Part shown: piece after piece, positions 6,779 through 11,425 of the stretch
Position numbering within the stretch: the stretch's first letter is position 1
How the letters are laid out: each line of letters starts with the position of its first letter
Assembly (NCBI GenBank): GCA_020853075.1
Contig: JADYZS010000155.1
Span: 1-11,425 of the forward strand
From: Anaerolineae bacterium
GTDB lineage: Bacteria > Chloroflexota > Anaerolineae > JADYZS01
DNA: 11,425 bases
Direction: 5' to 3'
Program-made: the position numbers and the translations under genes
The notes under the pieces: model-generated
Database searches by the model: none
Told to the model about the DNA's origin: nothing
Seen by the model: the letters and a program-made list of their open reading frames with translations, nothing else

Positions 6779-7777
6779 ATGGACAAAAACGAACCTCCCG
6801 TGGCCCTGGCCGCCGACATTGGCGGGACTAAGATGGATGTTGCCATGGTAGATATAAGCGGCCGCCTCGTCCTGCCGCTTGCGCAGCATCCGGTGCCTTT
6901 CACGGCTGACGGTATCGCCGCCGCCCAGGGTCTCCTGGACATCTTGCAGCCTTACATAGACAAGGCTCAGGCATACGGGGCGCGCCTGCGGGGGATAGGC
7001 CTCGGTGTCTGCGGCGTCGTGGATGTGGAAACGGGCGAGATCATTCTCTCACCCAACCTCCACTGGCGCAATCTCCCCTTCGGAGCCATGGCCCGCGAGC
7101 GGTTCCGGCTGCCGGTCTGTGCCGCGGTGGACGTGCGGCAGGCGGCCTTGGGAGAATGGATGTGGGGCAGCGCGCACGGGGCCAAAAACTTCGCCTGGGT
7201 TACTATCGGCACGGGCTACGGCGGCTACTTCATCCTCAACGGGAGATTCTACCCCGGCACTCACGGCTCCGCCGGTAACTTCGGGCACATCGCGGTAGAT
7301 GAGGTCAACGGCTATCCCTGTGGCTGCGGGCGGCGGGGCTGCGCAGAGACCTACGTGGCCGGGCCTGCCATCGCGCGCCAGGGCCAGCGCGCGGCAGACG
7401 AGGGACGCAGCCCTCTCCTGCATCGCCTGGCCGGAGAGGGCCCCGTGACCGCGCCGCTGGTCTTTCAGGCCGAGGCCGCCGGCGACGAGGCCGCCCGGCA
7501 GGTCGTCGCCGGCGTGGTGCGCCACCTTGCCATCTCCCTGTCCGGCCTGGTGAACACCCGTGATCTGGAGTTGATGGTCCTCGGCGGCGGGGTGATGAAG
7601 GCGGGCCCGCTCTTCCTGGCCCGCCTGGATGCTGCCGTCAGGGAGCATCTGATGACCGTTGAAGCGCGCCGCGACCTGCGCATCGTGCGGGAGTCGTTGC
7701 CCAACCCTGCCGTAGCCGGTGCCGCTGCCCACGTGTTCCTGGCCTGTGGCGACCTCCGGTTACCCTCTCCTGCGTGA
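6779..7777 (+). CDS. ROK-family sugar kinase (glucokinase-like)
   Basis: This 332-residue ROK kinase has the ATP-binding DIGGTK (13-18), catalytic Asp D118, the GTGYGG loop, and the zinc site of H170 plus C181, C183 and C188 (CGCGRRGC), followed by E190. There is no N-terminal helix-turn-helix, so it is a kinase and not a ROK repressor. Two sugar-contact positions differ from typical glucokinases. The Asn normally before the catalytic Asp is V117, and the Glu of the ExGH motif is N167 (GNFGH). These contacts bind glucose hydroxyls in characterised ROK enzymes, so another sugar, or a weaker glucokinase, is possible. The start is ATG 6779 with a G-rich AGGGGG 4 nt upstream. It is the last gene of the operon, 38 nt after the isomerase; a separate promoter for the next gene follows. 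Confidence 0.88.
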   Translation: MDKNEPPVALAADIGGTKMDVAMVDISGRLVLPLAQHPVPFTADGIAAAQGLLDILQPYIDKAQAYGARLRGIGLGVCGVVDVETGEIILSPNLHWRNLPFGAMARERFRLPVCAAVDVRQAALGEWMWGSAHGAKNFAWVTIGTGYGGYFILNGRFYPGTHGSAGNFGHIAVDEVNGYPCGCGRRGCAETYVAGPAIARQGQRAADEGRSPLLHRLAGEGPVTAPLVFQAEAAGDEAARQVVAGVVRHLAISLSGLVNTRDLELMVLGGGVMKAGPLFLARLDAAVREHLMTVEARRDLRIVRESLPNPAVAGAAAHVFLACGDLRLPSPA

Positions 7778-7814
7778 TGCCCCCCTACCTTCCCGATATA
7801 GGCCACAACGACTA

Positions 7815-7843
7815 TTGTCTTGCCAGGCCCCCCGTGCTATAAC
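7815..7843 (+). promoter_or_regulatory. Promoter of the B-domain surface protein gene
   Basis: The -35 is TTGTCT (7815-7820), the spacer is 17 bp, and the -10 is TATAAC (7838-7843) with an upstream TGC (7835-7837) that makes it an extended -10. The predicted start is at about 7850, leaving a leader of about 13 nt before the ATG at 7863. A GGGGG run (7851-7855) is the only ribosome-binding candidate. A GC-rich inverted repeat (CCCCCG 7829-7834, CGGGGG 7850-7855) brackets the -10. Confidence 0.65.
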
Positions 7844-7862
7844 TGGTATCGGGGGCTCTTCT

Positions 7863-10073
7863 ATGCCAATGCCACGCTGGGCGCGCGCGCTCGGTTTTGT
7901 CTTACTCTTCTCTCTCCTGGCCGTATCCGTGGCTCTCGCCAGCGACACGCCTGGCACATACGCGCCCAATGCCCCGACCCCGGATACCGGCCGTATAGAG
8001 ATCACCGTTTATCACGACGCGGATAACAACGGGCAGCGGGACAGCGGAGACCTTTCCCTCTCCGGCGCGCTGGTTGAAGTCTATTCCTACCCAGGGGGAG
8101 TGTGGATTGCCACCTGCCTCACCCAAAACGACGGGCGCTGCGCGTTTGAGTTATCCCCAGGAACCTATCACACCGAGGAAACGCGCGCGCCGGCCGGATA
8201 CACGCGCAGCCCGACTTACTATACTCCGTTAGTACAAATCCTGGTGCCGGGGCAACAGGTGATGTGGCAGTTTCCCAACGTACAGCGAGATCTCCCTTTC
8301 AAGCGATTTCTCCCGCTGGCCCACAAGCCGGTGCCGACGCCGACACCCACCCGGACACCGACGCGCACGCCAACCCCCACCACCACGCCGACCCCGACGA
8401 CCACTCCGACGCCGACCATCACCGCGACGGTGACGCCGACTCCTACCACGGCCCGCGTAGAGGGCATCGCCTACCACGATCTGGACGATGATGGGTTACG
8501 CGATCCGGGGGAACCGATGCTGGCAGGCGCGCTCGTTGAAGTCTATTTCTACCAGGCGGGGAAGAAAGGGGCCTGGGTCGCCGCTTTCACCACGGTGGGC
8601 GACGGCCAATACCTCTTTGACCTGACGCCCGGAACCTACCAGGTAGAGGAAACACGGCCACCGGGCGGCTATCTGCGCAGCCCCGTCTATTACGCGCCGC
8701 TGATCCAGACGGTATTGGCGGGGCAGCGGGTAGTGTGGGACTTTGCCAACGTATTGCCGACCCCGACGCCGACCATCACGCCGACGAAAACGCCAACGCC
8801 GCTCAATACGGCGACGCCGACAAAAACACCGACAGAGACGCGCACGCCGACGCCGACCCGCACGTCCACACCGACGTACACCGCGACCCGCACGCCAACG
8901 GTGACGCCGACTGCTACGGCCTCGCCGACGGCGACCGTCACCCGCACGCCGACGCGCACGCCCACGGAGACCCCTACCAGGACAGCAACACCGACCGGCA
9001 CACCGACGCGGACGCCGACGGTCACACCGACCACCACGGCCACCCGCACGGTCACACCGACTTACACAGAAACGCCGACCCGGACGCCGACGCGCACGCC
9101 GACGAATACGCCGACCATGACGCCGACGCGCACGCCTACCGAGACACCGACCCGGACACCAACAGGGACTGCCACGCCAACCCGCACCTGGACGCCGACA
9201 CGCACACCGACCCGTACACCGACAGAGACACCAACCCGCACACCCACAGGAACCGCCACGCCGACCCGTACCCGGACGCTGACGCCCACCCTCACGCCCA
9301 CGCGCACGCCGACGTTGACGGCTACTGTGACCCCGACGCGCACGCCGACAGGCACTGCCACGCCGACCCGCACGCCGACGGCCACGCCCACGAATACCTG
9401 GGCCCGCATTGAGGGCATCGTCTATGAGGACGTTGACAACAACGGCGTGCGAGACCCGTGGGATCCGCCCGTTGTCGGCGCGAAGATACAGGCTTCCGAA
9501 TACATTTCGGGGACTTTCTTGCAGATTTTCACCACCGGCCCGGACGGCCACTACTGGTTTGATAATCTGCAACCGGGAGCCTATCGGGTCAGCGAGACGC
9601 AACTACCGCAAGGGTATATCACATCCACCTTGTGGTACGTGGATTTTGACCAGACGGTCTATGGCGGCCAGCGGTGGATATGGGATTTCCCCAACGAGTG
9701 GAACGGACCTACCCGCACGGCCACACCAACGCCCACGTCGACTAACACACCGACGAGCACGCCCACCCCAACGCCGACGTGGACCCCAACGCATACGCCG
9801 ACGCCAACGGAGACGCCCACGCCGACCGAGACGCCGACGAGGACGCCGACACCTACTGCAACTTCTACACCCACCGAAACCCCTACAGAGACGCCCACCC
9901 CAACGGAGACACCGACGCCGACGGAAACCCCTACAGAGACGCCAACCCCGACGCCCACCGAAACGTTGACCCTCCTCCTGGCGGTGCGAGCCTCCCGGCT
10001 CACCCCCACGCCGACCTACACCCTACCTTTGCCCAGGCCCCGCGCCTACCTGCCGCTGGTTTGGCGCGGCTAA
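7863..10073 (+). CDS. Exported three-B-domain protein with Pro-Thr linkers
   Basis: This 736-residue protein begins with a signal peptide: Arg5 and Arg8, a hydrophobic core at about 9-24, and a likely cut after ALA (24-26). Three SdrD/Cna-type B domains follow at about 43-140, 197-297 and 514-614. Each starts like GRIEITVYHDADNNG and ends with an aromatic strand (MWQFPN, VWDFAN, IWDFPN). These are Ig-like stalk domains; the DxDxDG-type loops near their starts could bind calcium. They are joined by Pro-Thr linkers at 156-196, 299-512 and 616-703. The tail is RAYLPLVWRG, and a similar RFLPLAHK (148-155) sits between the first domain and its linker. Such linkers are usually extended and often O-glycosylated. 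The ATG at 7863 was chosen over the longer open frame from 7719 because it gives the signal peptide and follows the promoter. A surface or extracellular stalk is likely; no binding or enzyme domain is visible. Confidence 0.85.
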   Translation: MPMPRWARALGFVLLFSLLAVSVALASDTPGTYAPNAPTPDTGRIEITVYHDADNNGQRDSGDLSLSGALVEVYSYPGGVWIATCLTQNDGRCAFELSPGTYHTEETRAPAGYTRSPTYYTPLVQILVPGQQVMWQFPNVQRDLPFKRFLPLAHKPVPTPTPTRTPTRTPTPTTTPTPTTTPTPTITATVTPTPTTARVEGIAYHDLDDDGLRDPGEPMLAGALVEVYFYQAGKKGAWVAAFTTVGDGQYLFDLTPGTYQVEETRPPGGYLRSPVYYAPLIQTVLAGQRVVWDFANVLPTPTPTITPTKTPTPLNTATPTKTPTETRTPTPTRTSTPTYTATRTPTVTPTATASPTATVTRTPTRTPTETPTRTATPTGTPTRTPTVTPTTTATRTVTPTYTETPTRTPTRTPTNTPTMTPTRTPTETPTRTPTGTATPTRTWTPTRTPTRTPTETPTRTPTGTATPTRTRTLTPTLTPTRTPTLTATVTPTRTPTGTATPTRTPTATPTNTWARIEGIVYEDVDNNGVRDPWDPPVVGAKIQASEYISGTFLQIFTTGPDGHYWFDNLQPGAYRVSETQLPQGYITSTLWYVDFDQTVYGGQRWIWDFPNEWNGPTRTATPTPTSTNTPTSTPTPTPTWTPTHTPTPTETPTPTETPTRTPTPTATSTPTETPTETPTPTETPTPTETPTETPTPTPTETLTLLLAVRASRLTPTPTYTLPLPRPRAYLPLVWRG
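8328..8450 (+). repeat. Pro-Thr linker 1 coding repeat
   Basis: This stretch encodes 41 residues (156-196) of alternating Thr with Pro at every fourth place, directly after the internal RFLPLAHK motif. It has two Arg and no acidic residues by my count, and is the shortest of the three linkers. Confidence 0.85.
8757..9398 (+). repeat. Pro-Thr linker 2 coding repeat with an 84-bp duplication
   Basis: This stretch encodes 214 residues (299-512) built on a TPTxTPTx pattern made of ACG/ACC/CCG-type codons. By my count it holds 21 Arg, 2 Lys and 5 Glu, so it is strongly basic. Within it, a unit encoding TPTETPTRTPTGTATPTRT occurs twice, with the Glu codons at 9141 and 9225 exactly 84 bp apart. A partial third copy follows at about 9330-9390. 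The stretch contains few stop codons in any frame, which creates large spurious open frames on both strands. Confidence 0.9.
9708..9971 (+). repeat. Pro-Thr linker 3 coding repeat, Glu-rich
   Basis: This stretch encodes about 88 residues (616-703) of the same TPTx pattern, but with 8 Glu against 2 Arg by my count. Its charge is therefore opposite to linker 2. It leads to the final segment ending in YLPLVWRG. Confidence 0.85.
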
Positions 10074-10106
10074 ACGCAAACATCGGATGAAATCCGACGT
10101 CTGCGT
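10074..10106 (+). other. Hairpin 1 after the B-domain gene
   Basis: It begins right after the TAA stop. The core TCGGAT (10083-10088), loop GAA and ATCCGA (10092-10097) pair perfectly. The outer arms ACGCA (10074-10078) and TGCGT (10102-10106) extend the stem across a small internal loop. There is no T-run, so it is more likely an mRNA 3'-end structure or palindromic repeat than a terminator on its own. Confidence 0.6.
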
Positions 10107-10112
10107 ATTCTG

Positions 10113-10132
10113 AAGCCCGCTCCGCGGGCTTT
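10113..10132 (+). terminator. Likely intrinsic terminator of the B-domain gene
   Basis: A perfect 8-bp stem, AAGCCCGC (10113-10120) against GCGGGCTT (10124-10131), has a TCC loop and is followed by one further T. The GC-rich stem ending in AA/TT is typical of intrinsic terminators, but the T-run is short (TTT). It lies 39 bp after the stop codon and before the next promoter, which supports the call. Confidence 0.55.
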
Positions 10133-10138
10133 CCGGTG

Positions 10139-10167
10139 ATTGCCGTTGGTTTCCAACCAATGGCAAT
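10139..10167. other. Hairpin 3, 13-bp stem before the LarA-like promoter
   Basis: The arms 10139-10151 (ATTGCCGTTGGTT) and 10155-10167 (AACCAATGGCAAT) pair over 13 positions with a single G-T wobble and a TCC loop. It ends 13 bp before the -35 of the next promoter. It could be part of the terminator region, a dispersed palindrome, or an operator. Confidence 0.55.
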
Positions 10168-10180
10168 AAGTCCACCCCGC

Positions 10181-10209
10181 TTGCCCTCCACAGCCAATTG
10201 CGCTATACT
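10181..10209 (+). promoter_or_regulatory. Promoter of the LarA-like gene
   Basis: TTGCCC (10181-10186), a 17-bp spacer and TATACT (10204-10209) repeat exactly the -35, spacing and -10 of the promoter at 1942-1970, again with GC before the -10. Transcription should begin at about 10216. That leaves a leader of about 34 nt with AAGG (10239-10242) 7 nt before the ATG. Confidence 0.7.
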
Positions 10210-10249
10210 TCGCGCGCTCCACATTGCGTTACCCGGTTAAGGTAGAGAA

Positions 10250-11425
10250 ATGGCGATGGATGGATATCCTCTCATGGCGACGGTGGCTCCGCGTTTGCAC
10301 CGCGCGCCCCTGGCTGACGTGCCCGGCGCAGTGCGCGCGGCGATGGCGCGCGCAGATTGGAGTCAGAGGCTAAAGCCCGGCAGCCGCGTGGCGATCACCG
10401 CCGGGAGCCGCGGCATCAACAACATCTCCCTCGTTCTGCGCACGGTGGTGGACGAGGCGCGCGCCCGCGGCCTTGCCCCCTTTCTCGTCCCCGCGATGGG
10501 GAGCCACGGTGGCGCCACGGCCCAGGGCCAACTGGCCCTCCTGGCCGAACTGGGCGTGACGCCGGAGCGAATCGGTGCGCCTATCCACGCTACGATGGAT
10601 GTGGTGGAGTTGGGGCAGACAGAGGATGGCGTGCCCGTCTATCTGGACGCCTACGCCGTGCAGGCCGACGGCATCATCGTAGTCAACCGGGTGAAGCCCC
10701 ACACCTCCTTCATCGGTGCGGTGGAGAGCGGCCTGCACAAGATGATCGCCATTGGCCTGGGCAAAGAGCGCGCCGCCGCGACGCTCCACGGCTACGGCCT
10801 GCGCGGGCTGCGAGAGTTCATCCCGCGCGTGGCGCGGGTCACGTTGGCGCGTGCCCCCATCCTCTTGGGGATCGCGATCTTGGAAGATGGCTACGACCAG
10901 ACGGCGGAGGTGGTGGGGTTGGCGCCACCGGAGATACCGGCGCGCGAGCCGGAACTCCTGGCGCGGGCGCGGGAGATGCGCGCTCGCCTTCCCTTTGATG
11001 AGTGCGACCTCCTCATCGTGGAGCAGATGGGCAAGGAGATCAGCGGCACCGGCATGGACACGGCGGTCATTGGCCGCCTCTACATCCGGGGCGAGCCGGA
11101 CTTCCCCGCGCCGCGCATCGGCTGGCTGGCGGTGCTGGGCCTAACGCCTGCCTCCCACGGCAACGCCACTGGCGTCGGCCTGGCTGACATCATCACCCGC
11201 CGCCTCTACGAGAGCATAGACTACGCGACCACCTATAAGAACGTAGCCATCTCCGGCTTCCTGGAGCGCGGCAAAATCCCCCTCGTCGCCGAGACACAGC
11301 GGGCGGCCATAGACCTGGCGCTGCGCCTCACCGGGCGTGAGCCGCGCGTCGCCCGCATCCGCGATACGCTCCACCTGGAGCGCATCCAGGTCTCCGCCGC
11401 GCTCCTGCAGGCGGGACCCGACCAC
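10250..11425 (+). CDS. LarA-like protein (lactate racemase / nickel-pincer isomerase family), 3' end cut off
   Basis: The open frame runs 392 codons from ATG 10250 to the right edge without a stop. AAGG 7 nt upstream and the promoter at 10181 support this start. The protein resembles the LarA family (DUF2088 N-terminal domain), whose members racemise or epimerise alpha-hydroxy acids with a nickel-pincer nucleotide cofactor. L. plantarum LarA uses His108, His174, Lys184 and His200. Here PAMGSHG gives H86, VKPHTSF gives H151, ESGLHK gives K164 and TLHGYG gives H180. The Lys-to-His step of 16 is identical and the first His step is 65 against 66. Later segments (GKEISGTGMD, TPASHGNATG) are well ordered, so it looks functional. 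The substrate may not be lactate. No larB, larC or larE cofactor gene is in view. Confidence 0.72.
   Translation, partial: MAMDGYPLMATVAPRLHRAPLADVPGAVRAAMARADWSQRLKPGSRVAITAGSRGINNISLVLRTVVDEARARGLAPFLVPAMGSHGGATAQGQLALLAELGVTPERIGAPIHATMDVVELGQTEDGVPVYLDAYAVQADGIIVVNRVKPHTSFIGAVESGLHKMIAIGLGKERAAATLHGYGLRGLREFIPRVARVTLARAPILLGIAILEDGYDQTAEVVGLAPPEIPAREPELLARAREMRARLPFDECDLLIVEQMGKEISGTGMDTAVIGRLYIRGEPDFPAPRIGWLAVLGLTPASHGNATGVGLADIITRRLYESIDYATTYKNVAISGFLERGKIPLVAETQRAAIDLALRLTGREPRVARIRDTLHLERIQVSAALLQAGPDH

Noticed and set aside
7719..7862. A longer start for the B-domain protein overlapping the ROK gene
   Set aside because: The ATG at 7863 yields a clean signal peptide and follows a good promoter; the extension has no protein-like features.
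8690..9055. Reverse-strand Val-Gly repeat proteins (also at 9062-9418 and 9659-10009)
   Set aside because: The Val-Gly pattern is simply the complement of ACN/CCG codons; no domain or start signal is present.
8757..9398. A CRISPR-like array suggested by the regular repeats
   Set aside because: There are no constant repeats with unique spacers; the periodicity is 12 bp with codon structure, and it continues the reading frame of the flanking domains.
8735..9412. A + strand open frame rich in Asp, His and Ala, like a metal-binding repeat protein
   Set aside because: It is the neighbouring frame of the same ACG/CCG repeat. The signal peptide, B domains and promoter all support the Pro-Thr frame.
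8496..9602. A 368-codon open frame on the - strand, Arg/Cys-rich, across the B-domain gene
   Set aside because: It is the shadow of the Pro-Thr repeat, whose codons lack stops on the other strand. Its composition is unnatural, and it has no promoter or ribosome site.
10357..10998. A 213-codon Arg/Pro/His-rich frame at the right end
   Set aside because: It is out of frame with the LarA-like protein, whose catalytic residues and continuous 392-codon frame are far more convincing.

Overview
The window is GC-rich bacterial DNA in which every supported gene lies on the + strand. Two exported proteins end in a short (F/Y)LPLxx(K/R) tail, and one of them carries long Pro-Thr linkers. Together with a cupin-type phosphoglucose isomerase, this suggests a member of the Chloroflexota (Anaerolineae or Caldilineae-like). 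That placement is inferred from protein style; there is no rRNA or other marker in the window.

Layout, left to right: (1) the 3' part of a large exported CARDB-domain protein (3-1721); (2) a 257-bp gap holding a nested palindromic element and a promoter so close to the next ATG that the mRNA should be nearly leaderless; (3) a HAD-family sugar-phosphate phosphatase or beta-phosphoglucomutase-like protein (1979-2644); (4) a decayed palindromic repeat, then an Eis-type GNAT acetyltransferase (2746-3978); (5) a probable operon behind an extended -10 promoter at 4004-4012: an uroporphyrinogen-decarboxylase-like protein, a PfkB/FruK-type sugar kinase, a cupin-type glucose-6-phosphate isomerase and a ROK sugar kinase (4059-7777); (6) a 736-residue exported protein with three SdrD-type B domains joined by Pro-Thr linkers (7863-10073), with its own promoter; (7) three hairpins in a row, then a promoter, then a LarA-like (nickel-pincer isomerase family) gene cut by the right edge (10250-11425).

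The four-gene operon is the metabolic core. ROK kinase, isomerase and PfkB kinase together could take a free hexose to a hexose bisphosphate, the upper half of glycolysis. The isomerase matches the archaeal cupin enzyme exactly at its metal ligands. Both kinases have changes in usually conserved substrate-site motifs, and the UroD-like protein has neither the HemE nor the MtaA-type signature. The real substrate may therefore not be plain glucose. This is the best candidate for something undescribed.

Regulatory DNA is unusually readable. Two promoters share the form TTGCCC-N17-TATACT, a third is TTGTCT-N17-TATAAC, and all three have GC directly before the -10. No tRNA, rRNA, CRISPR array, insertion sequence or integrase was seen, and no gene-free stretch exceeds 300 bases.
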